Notes under the pieces: generated by a model | What the model was told of the DNA's origin: nothing | What the model saw: only the letters and a program-made list of their open reading frames with translations | The model's database searches: none | Position numbers and translations under genes: made by a program | Assembly: GCF_006864535.1 (NCBI RefSeq) | Contig: NZ_QHLL01000008.1 | Span: 1 to 64,000 of the forward strand | Reading direction: 5' to 3' | DNA length: 64,000 bases | Source of the DNA: Campylobacter sp. MIT 12-8780 | Lineage (GTDB): Bacteria; Campylobacterota; Campylobacteria; Campylobacterales; Campylobacteraceae | Shown: piece after piece, positions 16,948 to 28,229 of the stretch | Numbering within the stretch: the stretch's first letter is position 1 | Layout: every line of letters starts with the position of its first letter

Positions 16948-18770
16948 GAATGCGTTTGGTTGTCGCTTTTATCTTTTTATTTTTTGTTTTGCTTTTAAGT
17001 AGAATTTATTATTTGAGTATAAAATCAAATATATATTATGAAGAAATGGCAAAGCAAAATGCGATAAAAACAAGATTTTTACCTCCTACAAGAGGCTTGA
17101 TTAAAGATAGCAAAGGCAAGCTTTTAGCAAATAATGATCTTGGTTTTAGTATCGCTATAAAGCCGTATTTAAATATAAAAAAGCAAAATCAAGGGCTTTT
17201 AGATGAAGAGCTTTTTGTGCTTTCGCAAACCTTTCCTGATCTAAATGTTACGCTTTTAAAGCGAAATTATATCAAAGAGGATTCTTATTATAATCAAGAT
17301 TTTATTGATATTGTGGATTTTATCCCTTATGATGAGATGATACCGCATTTTTCTCAGCTGAACTTAAGAGAAAATTTACAAATTACGCCCATTGTTAAAA
17401 GAAGGTATCCTTATGGCAAGCTAGCAAGCCATATCATCGGCTATATAGGCAAGGCGAATTTGCAAGATATGAATGAAAATGAGATCGCAAAACTAACAAA
17501 TTACACTGGAAAAAGTGGCATAGAGCGGTATTATAATGAAATTTTGCAAGGACAAAAAGGTGTGCGTGAAGTAAAAGTTGATGCACACAACAAAGAAATA
17601 GAAGAAATTTCTTTTCAAAAAACAAATTCAAATGACATAAGCTTAACTATAGATATTCAATTACAAAGCTTTTTAAGCGAGCTTTTTGCTGATAATGCTG
17701 GCGTTGCGATCATCATGGAGGCAAATACCGGTGCCATTTTAGCTGCTGGAAGCTTCCCAGAATATGATTTAAATCCTTTTGTTACCGGAATTTCAGTGCA
17801 GGATTGGAAAGAGCTTTCAAATAGCCCAGATCATCCATTTACAAATAAAATGGTAAATGGGCTTTATCCGCCCGGTTCTATCATCAAAATGGGCACAGCT
17901 CTTGCTTTTTTAAACTCAAGGAGTATTAATACCGCTACAGAGTTTTATTGTGCTGGTTTGATAGAGTTAGGAGGCAGAAATTTTCGCTGCTGGAACCGAT
18001 CAGGGCATGGAGATATGAACCTTAAGCACGCTATTGCTCAAAGTTGTGATGTGTATTTTTATGAGGGTGGCTTAAAAGTAGGTATAGATCAAATCAGCTC
18101 AACTCTTGGTAAAATAGGCTTTGGAAGTAAAACAGGAGTGGATTTGCCAAATGAATTTGTTGGCACAGTGCCAAGCAAAGAATGGAAAATGCAACGTTAC
18201 AAACAGCCTTGGTATCAAGGAGAAACCTTAAATACAAGCATAGGGCAGGGAAATTTCTTAGTTACGCCTATACAAGTGGCTAAATATACCGCTCAAATCG
18301 CTGTTGGAAAGAATGTTAATCCGCATTTTCTCAAAGAGATCGAAGGCGAGCTTGACGAAAATACAAGAAAAGCATACCAAATACAAGATAAAGAAGAGGA
18401 CGAGCTTTTTAATGTCTTTGAAAAAAGTCAATTGCCTGCTTTAAGAGAAGCTATGCTTGCTGTTACTAAACAAGAAGGTGGCACGGCGTATCGCTTTTTT
18501 AAGGATTTACCTTTAAGTGTAGCTGGAAAAACAGGCACAGCGCAAGTGGTAGGCTTTTCTCAAGCTGAAAAGCGAAACATTAGGGAAAAAGACTTAAAGT
18601 ATTATTCTCGCTCACACACTTGGCTTACAAGCTTTGCGCCTTATAAAAAACCCCAATACGTCGTAAGCGTCTTGCTTGAACACGGCGGCAGAAGTATAAG
18701 CTCAGGCGAGCTTACAGCTGCGATTTATAGAAAAATGCTTGAGTTAAAATATTTTGAAAATGAAAAATAA
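16944..18770 (+). CDS. mrdA: Penicillin-binding protein 2 (elongation transpeptidase)
   Basis: Class B PBP that cross-links peptidoglycan during cell elongation. The 608-residue protein has an N-terminal membrane anchor (about 4-24), a dimerisation/pedestal region with RGLIKDSKGKLLANN, and the transpeptidase domain: SxxK at about 312 (PGSIIK), SxN-type motif SCD near 367, KTG near 528 (AGKTGTAQVVG). Preceded by the MreD-like gene with a four-base overlap. Last gene of the plus-strand run starting at nadK. Confidence 0.94.
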   Translation: MRMRLVVAFIFLFFVLLLSRIYYLSIKSNIYYEEMAKQNAIKTRFLPPTRGLIKDSKGKLLANNDLGFSIAIKPYLNIKKQNQGLLDEELFVLSQTFPDLNVTLLKRNYIKEDSYYNQDFIDIVDFIPYDEMIPHFSQLNLRENLQITPIVKRRYPYGKLASHIIGYIGKANLQDMNENEIAKLTNYTGKSGIERYYNEILQGQKGVREVKVDAHNKEIEEISFQKTNSNDISLTIDIQLQSFLSELFADNAGVAIIMEANTGAILAAGSFPEYDLNPFVTGISVQDWKELSNSPDHPFTNKMVNGLYPPGSIIKMGTALAFLNSRSINTATEFYCAGLIELGGRNFRCWNRSGHGDMNLKHAIAQSCDVYFYEGGLKVGIDQISSTLGKIGFGSKTGVDLPNEFVGTVPSKEWKMQRYKQPWYQGETLNTSIGQGNFLVTPIQVAKYTAQIAVGKNVNPHFLKEIEGELDENTRKAYQIQDKEEDELFNVFEKSQLPALREAMLAVTKQEGGTAYRFFKDLPLSVAGKTGTAQVVGFSQAEKRNIREKDLKYYSRSHTWLTSFAPYKKPQYVVSVLLEHGGRSISSGELTAAIYRKMLELKYFENEK

Positions 18771-18890
18771 ATCTCTTTGTTTTATATTGCTAGGATATTG
18801 TTTTTTATAGGTTTTATAACATATACTCAAGTATAATTTAAACTCCAAAAAAAACTAAAAATATGTAAAATTTTATGTAAAAAATTAAAT

Positions 18891-18912
18891 TGCAAATTTA
18901 TCAAAGTTTGCA
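18891..18912. terminator. Convergent terminator between mrdA and queA
   Basis: Stem TGCAAA/TTTGCA, partly extended, with T residues on the plus side after the stem and an A-run (T-run on the minus strand) on the other. It lies between the ends of two convergent genes. Confidence 0.5.
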
Positions 18913-18915
18913 TTT

Positions 18916-19941
18916 TCAAAGTATAAGCATCGCATCTCCATAAGAATAAAAGCGGTAATGTCTCTTAACGGCTTCTTCATAGAGTTTAAGCGTCATTTTT
19001 CTACCTATAAAGCTTGCTACAAGCATGATAAGGGTGGATTTTGGTAGATGAAAATTGGTTAAAAGATAATTTTGTCTTAAAGGTGGATTGTGAGGATGTA
19101 AAAAAAGCGTGCATTCTCCGCTTTTTTGCTGTGTTCTTGCGAAATTTTCAATCACCCTTGTTGTGGTGGTGCCAACCCCAAGTATAGGCTTATCGCTTCG
19201 TAAAAGCTTTATTAGCTTTTCATCGATAAAAAAACGTTCAGCGTGCATTTTATGCTCGTTTAAAAATTCAGCCTCAACGCTTTTAAAAGTCCCAGCACCC
19301 ACATGCAAGGTAAGGGTGTAAATTTCATGCTTTAAGGCAAGTTCTTTGAGCTGGTTTTTTGAAAAATGAAGGCTTGCAGTTGGAGCTGCAATGCTTCCTT
19401 CATACCTTGCAAATTCGCTTTGATAGTTAGTTTCATCACTTTTTTCATCAGCTCTTTTGATATAAGGAGGCAAAGGCACATGTCCTATTTTTTCAAGCTT
19501 TAAAAAAAGTTCATTTTCACTAAGCTCTTTTTGAGGCTCAAAAAAACGCACCTGTCTAAAACCATCATCACTTAATGCAACAACTTCAGCTTTTAAATTT
19601 AAATCAAATTCTAAAATATCTCTTGGCTTTACTCTGCCTTTAATCTGCACTAGAAAAAGCCCATTAGCTAAGGCTTTGTGATATAAAAGCTCGATTTTTG
19701 CTCCACTTTGTTTTCTGCCATGAATTCGAGCCTTTATCACCTTAGTATCGTTAAAAACGATGGCACAAGGAGGTAAAAACTGCTCTAAATTTCCAAAAAA
19801 AGTATGGCTTAATTTTTGTTTTGCTCGCTCATAAACTAAAAGTTTAGCATTTTCTTTTGGTAAAATGGGCTTTGTAGCTATGAGTTCTTGAGGCAAATCA
19901 TAATCATAACTTGCAACATACAAATCCTCATCATTTCTCAT
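18916..19941 (-). CDS. queA: S-adenosylmethionine:tRNA ribosyltransferase-isomerase (QueA)
   Basis: Transfers and rearranges ribose from SAM onto 7-aminomethyl-7-deazaguanine in tRNA, forming epoxyqueuosine. About 341 residues; characteristic segments are FNDTKVIKARI, the APTASLHF motif near 190, THVGAGTFK-like LTLHVGAGTFKSV near 216, and the C-terminal YRFYSYGDAMLIL. The ATG at 19941 or the TTG at 19944 could start it; both overlap the end of tatC, so it is translationally coupled. Last gene of hemW-tatB-tatC-queA. Confidence 0.94.
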   Translation of the reverse strand: MRNDEDLYVASYDYDLPQELIATKPILPKENAKLLVYERAKQKLSHTFFGNLEQFLPPCAIVFNDTKVIKARIHGRKQSGAKIELLYHKALANGLFLVQIKGRVKPRDILEFDLNLKAEVVALSDDGFRQVRFFEPQKELSENELFLKLEKIGHVPLPPYIKRADEKSDETNYQSEFARYEGSIAAPTASLHFSKNQLKELALKHEIYTLTLHVGAGTFKSVEAEFLNEHKMHAERFFIDEKLIKLLRSDKPILGVGTTTTRVIENFARTQQKSGECTLFLHPHNPPLRQNYLLTNFHLPKSTLIMLVASFIGRKMTLKLYEEAVKRHYRFYSYGDAMLIL

Positions 19942-20671
19942 CAAGCGTTTCTTTTTGGGCTGGGTTGATTTTCTTAGCGATAAAGATAGAAAGCAAATAC
20001 AACAAGCACAAAGGTCCTGCCATCAAAAACTGAGAAAGTATATCAGGTGGAGTCATAAGGGCTGAAAAGATAAAGATCACAAGCACTGCTACTCTAAAAT
20101 GCTTTTTCAAAAAAGCATCATCAACAAGATTAAGCTTTGCTAAAAAAAAAGTCAATACAGGCATTTCAAAAGCCAAGCCAAAGGCTATCATGAGTTTTGT
20201 AAAAAAGCCTACATAAGGTCCAAGGCTGATTAGCGGGGCTAAGTTTTGTGTTACAGCTCCAAAATGAATGAGAAAAGCAAACGCCATAGGCACAGCGATA
20301 AAATAACAAAATCCAGCCCCAAGTAAAAACATAATAGTAGCTGAAACGACAAAAGGGATAACCATGCGTTTTTCATTATCATAAAGCCCCGGAGCTATAA
20401 ATTTCCAAAGTTGCCAAAAAATCACCGGTAAAGAAAAGATAAAACCCGCAAAAAAACTCACCTTCATCGAAGTAAAGATAGGCTCGGTAAGCTCTGTAAA
20501 AGTCATCTTGTTTGAAAGCTCAGGCAAAGCATCACGCACAGGTTTAGTTAAAATGCTGATGAGGTATTCATTAAAAAACAAACACACGATAAAAAAACCA
20601 AGAAGCACGACAACGCTGATAAAAAGCCTTTTTCTTAGCTCGATCAAATGAGGGCGAAGTTCTTCAAACAT
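19931..20671 (-). CDS. tatC: Sec-independent translocase subunit TatC
   Basis: Receptor for twin-arginine signals in the inner membrane. The 246-residue protein has six predicted spans and the N-terminal HLIELRKRL motif, the conserved FxxxLPVIFWQLWKFIAPGLY-type segment around 80-98, and the periplasmic loop before LMIAFGLAFEMPV. It overlaps tatB at its start by eight bases. Cargo in this window includes NapA and possibly NapG. tatA is not in the window. Confidence 0.95.
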   Translation of the reverse strand: MFEELRPHLIELRKRLFISVVVLLGFFIVCLFFNEYLISILTKPVRDALPELSNKMTFTELTEPIFTSMKVSFFAGFIFSLPVIFWQLWKFIAPGLYDNEKRMVIPFVVSATIMFLLGAGFCYFIAVPMAFAFLIHFGAVTQNLAPLISLGPYVGFFTKLMIAFGLAFEMPVLTFFLAKLNLVDDAFLKKHFRVAVLVIFIFSALMTPPDILSQFLMAGPLCLLYLLSIFIAKKINPAQKETLDEK

Positions 20672-21089
20672 GTTTTACCTCTTTTTGCTCTTGAGCTTCT
20701 TGGTTTGTTTCTTTTGTATCATTTGGACTTAAATTGTTCTCATTGATATGCTTTTTAGCCTCTTTTAAATCATCTTCTATAGTGCTAAGATTTTTTTTAA
20801 TCTCGTTTGTATCAGCTAGAATTTCTTTTTTTAGCTCGTCAAATTCTTCAAAACTAAGCTTTTTTCTTATGTTTTGATTATACTCTGAAAATTCATCTTT
20901 GTATTTTTGGCTTTCTTCTTTAAGCTCGCTAATCCTTAGTTCTTTTTCTATGCTTTCTTTAGCTTCATTAACTTGCTTTTTAAGGGCTTTGATGATTTTA
21001 GCAATCTGCGCTATAGTGCTTGGCAATTTATCAGGTCCTAAGACTAAGATCGCTACGATAACGATGACGATGATCTCGCCCATACTCAT
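20664..21089 (-). CDS. tatB: Sec-independent translocase subunit TatB
   Basis: A 141-residue protein: one N-terminal membrane helix (about 4-20) followed by the GPDKLP hinge motif at 19-24, an amphipathic helix and a charged coiled tail rich in Glu/Lys/Asn. The Gly-Pro hinge and the length over 130 favour TatB rather than TatA. Its position before tatC agrees. RBS AAAGGA precedes the ATG at 21089. Confidence 0.9.
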   Translation of the reverse strand: MSMGEIIVIVIVAILVLGPDKLPSTIAQIAKIIKALKKQVNEAKESIEKELRISELKEESQKYKDEFSEYNQNIRKKLSFEEFDELKKEILADTNEIKKNLSTIEDDLKEAKKHINENNLSPNDTKETNQEAQEQKEVKHV

Positions 21090-21154
21090 CTTTTTTTCCT
21101 TTGATATTTAAAACTTGAGGCTTAATTTTACACAAATTTGCCTAAAATTTCCTT

Positions 21155-22210
21155 TTAGTTTTGCAAAAATAAGACAATTTCATCACTAAGCAAGAAATTT
21201 GTATTAAAAAAACGATGATTTTTGTAGATAAGCTTTTTTTTCTCGCTTAAAAACAAAGCTTTTTCAAGCTCATTTTGACTTAGTTTTTTTTCATCTATAC
21301 CCACACAACTTCTTAGTCCTAAAAACAAATGCTCTAAGTGCAAATTTTCTTTGCTTAAAAGCTCTATTTTCCTAAAACAAGGCTCTTTGATATAGCTTTG
21401 TAAATTGGCTTTGGTATAAAAGCGTCTATCATCTTTAAAGCCGACACTGCTTAAACCACAGCCTATATAGTTTTTACCTTGCCAATAGGCTAGATTGTGC
21501 TGGCATTTTTTACCAAAGTTGCTTATCTCATACTGCCTTAAGCCTAAATTTTCTATATTTTTGATAAAGTATTTCATCAAATTTGAAGCATTTTTTTTAT
21601 AATGTAATTTCTTGCTAAAAGCGGTGTTTTTTTCTATGGTAAGATGATACGCACTGATATGAGTAAAAAGCTTTTTTAAAGAATTTAAATTTGCAAGCTC
21701 AAAATCAAGCATTTTTTTTGTATCCATTTTTGTATCATAAATCATATCGATATTTATATTTTCAAAGCCGACACAATTTGCATTTTCAAGAGCGTTAAGC
21801 ACTTCTTTAAAGCGATGTATGCGTCCTAGAAAATGAAGTTTTTTTTCATTAAAACTTTGCACGCCAAAAGAAATTCTATTTAAACCAAAACTTTTCATCA
21901 TCTTAAGCCAATTTTTATCTGCTGAGTTTGGATTAGCTTCGCTTGTAAGTTCAGCATTTGGGGCTAAAAAGGGTTGCAAAAACTCAAAAATAGGCTCATA
22001 AAAACAAGCTTTAATCACGCTTGGCGTGCCTCCACCGATGAAAAGTGTTTGTATGCTTTGTTTTTGTGTGTTAAAATTTTGTATTTGAGTTTTTATGTCT
22101 TCAAGCAAGGCTGACATATAAGGCTTTTCAAGCTTATTTGTGGCTAAAGAAGTAAAGGCACAATAATGACATTTGCTTTCACAAAATGGGATATGAAGAT
22201 ATAAATGCAA
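21155..22210 (-). CDS. hemW: Radical SAM heme chaperone HemW
   Basis: The 351-residue protein has the radical SAM cluster motif CESKCHYC at 10-17 (CX3CX2C followed by Ala-Phe, without the extra Cys of HemN), GGGTPS near 62-67, and SANPNS-type segment SEANPNS. This pattern marks HemW, which binds and delivers heme, rather than the coproporphyrinogen dehydrogenase HemN; older annotations often call it HemN. Length is slightly shorter than E. coli HemW (378). First gene of the hemW-tatBC-queA run. Confidence 0.88.
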   Translation of the reverse strand: MHLYLHIPFCESKCHYCAFTSLATNKLEKPYMSALLEDIKTQIQNFNTQKQSIQTLFIGGGTPSVIKACFYEPIFEFLQPFLAPNAELTSEANPNSADKNWLKMMKSFGLNRISFGVQSFNEKKLHFLGRIHRFKEVLNALENANCVGFENINIDMIYDTKMDTKKMLDFELANLNSLKKLFTHISAYHLTIEKNTAFSKKLHYKKNASNLMKYFIKNIENLGLRQYEISNFGKKCQHNLAYWQGKNYIGCGLSSVGFKDDRRFYTKANLQSYIKEPCFRKIELLSKENLHLEHLFLGLRSCVGIDEKKLSQNELEKALFLSEKKKLIYKNHRFFNTNFLLSDEIVLFLQN

Positions 22211-22304
22211 AAATAAGCCTTAATTTAAATGAAATTTGAGAAAATTTTAATAAAAAATTGATTTATATTAGGTTAAAATTAGGCTAAAAAAATAAAAAGT
22301 TGAG

Positions 22305-22784
22305 TTGAATTTGACACAAGCTGAGAAAAAATATAGATTAAATGTCGCTGCAATAGTGCTTTCAAGCACCTATCCTTTTGAGTGTAAGATCATGCTTGCA
22401 AAGCGAAATGATATAGATAATATTTGGCAATTCCCTCAAGGCGGTATTGATGCTGGAGAAAATCCCAAAAGTGCTTTATTAAGAGAGCTTGAAGAGGAGA
22501 TAGGCACGGCTGAGGTTGAGATTATCAGCGAGTATCCAAAGTGGCTGCAGTATGATTTTCCAAGCAAGGTGAGCGAGAAAATGTATCCTTATGATGGGCA
22601 AAGACAAAAGTATTTTTTGGTGCGTTTAAAGGCAAATGCAAGGATAAATTTACAAACCAAAGAACCAGAATTTGAAGAGTATAAATTTGTAGATTTAAAA
22701 AAACTTTTTACGATGATCCATCATTTTAAAAGACCTTTATATGTTAAGGTGATTCGGTATTTTCAAGAGAAAGGATTTATGTAA
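22305..22784 (+). CDS. rppH: RNA pyrophosphohydrolase RppH/NudH-type Nudix hydrolase
   Basis: A 159-residue Nudix protein. The Nudix box spans about 45-67: GGIDAGE, then RELEEEIG. WQFPQGG before it and YPYDGQRQKYFLVRL after it are typical of the RppH / Ap4A hydrolase group, which removes pyrophosphate from mRNA 5' ends or cleaves dinucleoside polyphosphates. Start is a TTG at 22305 or 22311; no ATG is available. It overlaps lysC by one base (TAATG). Confidence 0.9.
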   Translation: MNLTQAEKKYRLNVAAIVLSSTYPFECKIMLAKRNDIDNIWQFPQGGIDAGENPKSALLRELEEEIGTAEVEIISEYPKWLQYDFPSKVSEKMYPYDGQRQKYFLVRLKANARINLQTKEPEFEEYKFVDLKKLFTMIHHFKRPLYVKVIRYFQEKGFM

Positions 22785-23989
22785 TGCTTATCGTTCAAAA
22801 GTATGGTGGAACGAGCGTTGGGGACTTAAAACGCATAGAAGAAGTCGCCAAAAGGGTTATAAAGACAAAAAAAGAAGGCGCAAAGCTTGTGGTTGTCGTC
22901 TCTGCGATGAGTGGGGTGACAAACGAGCTTATAGATTACGCTCATCATTTTTCAAAACAGCCCAATGCCAAAGATATGGATATGCTCTTAAGTAGTGGTG
23001 AACGCGTTACTTCAGCTTTATTAAGCATAGCTTTAAATGAACAAGGCTATAAAGCTCTTTCTTTTTCAGGCAGAAAAGCTGGCATTATCACAGATAGCGT
23101 TTTTACTAAAGCAAGGATAGAAAAGATCGATACAAGAGCTTTGCAAGAAGCCTTAGATGATGATTATATCGTCGTTGTGGCTGGTTTTCAAGGCGTGAAT
23201 GAACAAGGCGAAGTAACAACACTTGGACGCGGGGGAAGTGATTTGAGTGCTGTGGCTTTGGCGGGTGCTTTAAGGGCTGATTTGTGTGAAATTTATACTG
23301 ATGTTGATGGAGTTTATACAACTGATCCGCGCATAGAACCAAAAGCAAGAAAGCTTGATAAAATTTCTTATGAAGAAATGCTTGAGCTTGCAAGTTTGGG
23401 GGCAAAAGTGCTTCAAAATCGTTCTGTAGAGCTGGCTAAAAAACTTGATGTAAAACTCATCACAAGAAGTAGTTTTAATAACAATGAAGGAACAATTATT
23501 ACGAAAGAGGAAGGTATGGAACAAGCTTTAGTAAGTGGTATAGCTATGGATAAAAACCAAGCAAGAGTAACTTTAAGACAGATTGAAGATAAGCCCGGAA
23601 TTGCAGCTGAAATTTTTTCAGCCCTTGCAGCAAGAAATATCAATGTTGATATGATTATTCAAAATGTCGGCGTTGATGGGGCGACAAATTTGGGTTTTAC
23701 TGTGCCTGAAAATGAGCTTGATTTAGCCAAAGAAACAATGCAAAATATCTTAGGAGCTAAAAGCCTTATCGAAACAGACAAAGAAGTCGTAAAAGTTTCA
23801 GTTGTGGGTGTGGGTATGAAATCGCATTCTGGTGTAGCTTCAGCTGCTTTTCAGTGCCTTGCAGATGAGGGTATAAACATACAAATGATCTCCACAAGCG
23901 AGATTAAAATTTCAATGATAGTGCAAGAAAAATACGGCGAACTTGCCTTAAGAGCTTTACATAAAGTATATAAGCTGGATGAAAAATGA
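22784..23989 (+). CDS. lysC: Aspartokinase
   Basis: Phosphorylates aspartate at the entry to the lysine, threonine and methionine pathways. The 401-residue protein starts with the kinase motif VQKYGGTSVGD (3-13), has LGRGGSDLSAVALA near 147-160 and TDVDGVYTTDPR near 174-185. Two C-terminal ACT domains (about 265-400) include DKPGIAAEIF and VGVGMKSHSGVA and would bind effector amino acids. Coupled to rppH upstream and hobA downstream by overlaps. Confidence 0.95.
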   Translation: MLIVQKYGGTSVGDLKRIEEVAKRVIKTKKEGAKLVVVVSAMSGVTNELIDYAHHFSKQPNAKDMDMLLSSGERVTSALLSIALNEQGYKALSFSGRKAGIITDSVFTKARIEKIDTRALQEALDDDYIVVVAGFQGVNEQGEVTTLGRGGSDLSAVALAGALRADLCEIYTDVDGVYTTDPRIEPKARKLDKISYEEMLELASLGAKVLQNRSVELAKKLDVKLITRSSFNNNEGTIITKEEGMEQALVSGIAMDKNQARVTLRQIEDKPGIAAEIFSALAARNINVDMIIQNVGVDGATNLGFTVPENELDLAKETMQNILGAKSLIETDKEVVKVSVVGVGMKSHSGVASAAFQCLADEGINIQMISTSEIKISMIVQEKYGELALRALHKVYKLDEK

Positions 23990-24525
23990 GTGAAAATATC
24001 CTAAGCTACGCCCTAAAAAGTATTCGTGAGGGTGGTAGCTCTATGGCGTGGCTGGAGACAAAAAGACTTGAGCTTGTGCCACTTTTAAGTGCGAGATTAA
24101 GGCTTTTGGTGCTTGAAAATAAGCCCTTTGTGTTGATGTGCGATGAAGAGCGAACTTGGTATGAATCATATTTGCTTGAAAATATCAATGCCAAGGCGTA
24201 TCGTCCGCTTGTGCCTATCTTTTCTTTAGGGGCTTTATGCAAAAAAAAAATCGAAAAGAGCGAGGATATAGCGCTTTTAAATGACTTGCTTGAGCTTTCA
24301 TTTCCTAATGGTTTTGTGTATTTTTATATAGGTTCAAATTTGGATAAAAAGGCTCAAATTGCTAAGTCAAAAGATAATAGCTTGCTTTGGCTTTTTGATG
24401 AGGAATTGCAAAATAGTTTTTATCTTAATAGCAAAGATAAGGACTTGGATAGTAAATTACTCTCACTTTACAAGCTTTTTGATGAAATGCTTGATGCGAT
24501 TTTGTTTTCAAGGGTGAGCCTTTGA
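23986..24525 (+). CDS. hobA: DnaA initiator-associating protein HobA
   Basis: HobA is the epsilonproteobacterial partner of DnaA that organises DnaA at the origin, a counterpart of DiaA. The 179-residue protein begins MSENILSYALKSIREGGSSMAWLE, and the SMAWLE segment fits HobA. The fold is SIS-like (VLMCDEERTWYESYLLE). ATGA overlap with lysC and TTGA overlap with holB put it in a DNA-replication neighbourhood. Position between lysC and holB matches C. jejuni as I recall. Confidence 0.85.
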   Translation: MSENILSYALKSIREGGSSMAWLETKRLELVPLLSARLRLLVLENKPFVLMCDEERTWYESYLLENINAKAYRPLVPIFSLGALCKKKIEKSEDIALLNDLLELSFPNGFVYFYIGSNLDKKAQIAKSKDNSLLWLFDEELQNSFYLNSKDKDLDSKLLSLYKLFDEMLDAILFSRVSL

Positions 24526-25130
24526 GTTTTGTAAGCAAAATTCTTATCAGCGATGATTTTGAGGGCTTAAAAGAAAAACTTATCAAAGAATTTGGTGAAA
24601 AAAATTTGCGTTTTATCCCCAAAATTCCAGCAAATGAGCTTTTAATGGAAGATGCAAGAGCCATAGAAAAAGAAAGCTATATAGCAGAAAATACTCAAAA
24701 AATCATCATCATCATGGCAAAGGCTTTTCGCACAGAGGCTCAAAATTTCTTACTCAAACTCCTTGAAGAGCCACCAAGAAATATTAAATTTCTCATCATC
24801 AGCCCTTCAAAAAATTTACTTTTACCAACCATACGTTCAAGGTTGATTTGTGAGAATTTAAAGCCTAAAAAAACAAGAAAAGCCCTAGAGCTTAACCTTA
24901 AGAATTTTGATTTAAAAGAACTTCTTGCTTTTTTACAAAAAAATGAAGGCTTAGATAAAAGCGAGCTTATACAGCTTATCGCTCAGCTTGGGCTAGAAGC
25001 AAGCAAAAATAAAAATTTAAGCGAAAAAGAACTTGAGTTTTTTTATAAAGCTTATGAGCTTGCAAAGCTTAATTCAAAGCCAAGTATCTTGCTTTCAAGC
25101 CTGCTTTTAACACTATATGAGGCAAAATAA
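24522..25130 (+). CDS. holB: DNA polymerase III delta' subunit (HolB-like)
   Basis: A 202-residue clamp-loader protein, shorter than E. coli delta' (334). The segment AKAFRTEAQNFLLKLLEEPPRNIKFLIISPS near 66-96 is the hallmark of the clamp-loader SRC/EEPP region, and RSRL follows. A Walker A motif is absent, as expected for delta'. TTG start overlapping the hobA stop. The small size is usual for Campylobacter/Helicobacter. Confidence 0.85.
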   Translation: MSFVSKILISDDFEGLKEKLIKEFGEKNLRFIPKIPANELLMEDARAIEKESYIAENTQKIIIIMAKAFRTEAQNFLLKLLEEPPRNIKFLIISPSKNLLLPTIRSRLICENLKPKKTRKALELNLKNFDLKELLAFLQKNEGLDKSELIQLIAQLGLEASKNKNLSEKELEFFYKAYELAKLNSKPSILLSSLLLTLYEAK

Positions 25131-26272
25131 TGCTGTGTTTTCATATCGATGAAAAGAGTGATTTTCATGTGCTGTGTAAGTTTATAAAACCTCATAAAAT
25201 GGGCGAAAAGCTTATGAGTGCAAAGAGTAAATTGCATTTTTTTTTCATCCAAAACTTATCCACCCCAGCTGCAAATATACTCAAACAAGACGCTTTAAGA
25301 GTAGGAGCAGAACTTGTTACTCAAAGTGAGGTTATACTTGGTAAGATTAGGCATTCAAATGCTTTATTAATCGCTAATGAAGAGCAAATTGCTAAGCTTG
25401 TAGCCAAAGAAAAAATGCAAGATTTTAAGCTTAAAGAACTAGCGAAATTTTTAGAAAAAAAATTTATAAAGCCAAAAACTGCAAAGCTTATGGGGGTGTT
25501 AAATATCAATGAGGATAGTTTTAATGCTCAAAGTAGGGTAAGCTTAAACGAGCTTGAAGCAAGGCTTGAAACTCTTTTAGAGCTTGAGCCTGAATTTATT
25601 GATATAGGAGCGGTTAGCTCAAGACCGGGCAGTGAGTATTGTGGGAGCGAGGAGGAGTTTAAAAGGCTTAAGCCAGCCCTTGATTTGATTTATCAAAAAG
25701 GCTTTTATGAAAAGGCGATTTTTAGTCTTGATAGTTTTGATTATACTTGTTTAAAATACGCTTTAGATAGAGGTTTTAAGCTCATTAATGATATAAGTGG
25801 GCTTAAAAATTTAGCTCTAGCTCAGCTTGCTGGAGAATATAAGGCGTATTATTGCTTAATGCACATGCAAAATGATCCTAAAACCATGCAAATTAAGCCT
25901 CATTATGAAAACTTACTTTTTGAAATTGCCAGTTTTTTTGAAGAAAAGCTTGAGTTTTTAAAAGATTTAGAAGCTGATAAAATCATCTTAGATGTAGGTA
26001 TAGGCTTTGGTAAGACCCCAGAGCATAATCTCTTGCTTATTAAGCATTTAAGCCATTTTTTGCAGTTTGAAAAGCCTTTGCTTGTAGGTGCAAGTAGAAA
26101 AAGTCTTATAAATGCGTATTTTAAAAGTGAGGTAAAGGATCGTTTGGCTGGTTCTTTAAGCTTGCATGCAAGAGCTTTTGAAAATGGAGCAAGTATCATA
26201 AGAACACATGATGTATATGAGCATAAGCAGTATTTTGCCTTACAAAACGCGATAAATGAGCTTGGAATTTAA
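25130..26272 (+). CDS. folP: Dihydropteroate synthase
   Basis: Condenses p-aminobenzoate with hydroxymethyl-dihydropterin diphosphate in folate synthesis; the target of sulfonamides. The 380-residue protein has an extra N-terminal region of about 105 residues before the TIM barrel (typical DHPS is about 280). Barrel motifs: LMGVLNINEDSF near 122-133, IDIGAVSSRPG near 160-170, LINDISG near 218, GIGFGKTPEHN near 288-298, and the final RTHDV. The first glycine-rich motif is altered from the usual DxGGxSTRP. The extension is, as I recall, shared with C. jejuni FolP. Confidence 0.92.
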   Translation: MLCFHIDEKSDFHVLCKFIKPHKMGEKLMSAKSKLHFFFIQNLSTPAANILKQDALRVGAELVTQSEVILGKIRHSNALLIANEEQIAKLVAKEKMQDFKLKELAKFLEKKFIKPKTAKLMGVLNINEDSFNAQSRVSLNELEARLETLLELEPEFIDIGAVSSRPGSEYCGSEEEFKRLKPALDLIYQKGFYEKAIFSLDSFDYTCLKYALDRGFKLINDISGLKNLALAQLAGEYKAYYCLMHMQNDPKTMQIKPHYENLLFEIASFFEEKLEFLKDLEADKIILDVGIGFGKTPEHNLLLIKHLSHFLQFEKPLLVGASRKSLINAYFKSEVKDRLAGSLSLHARAFENGASIIRTHDVYEHKQYFALQNAINELGI

Positions 26273-28228
<1,956 letters not shown>

Positions 28229-28229
28229 T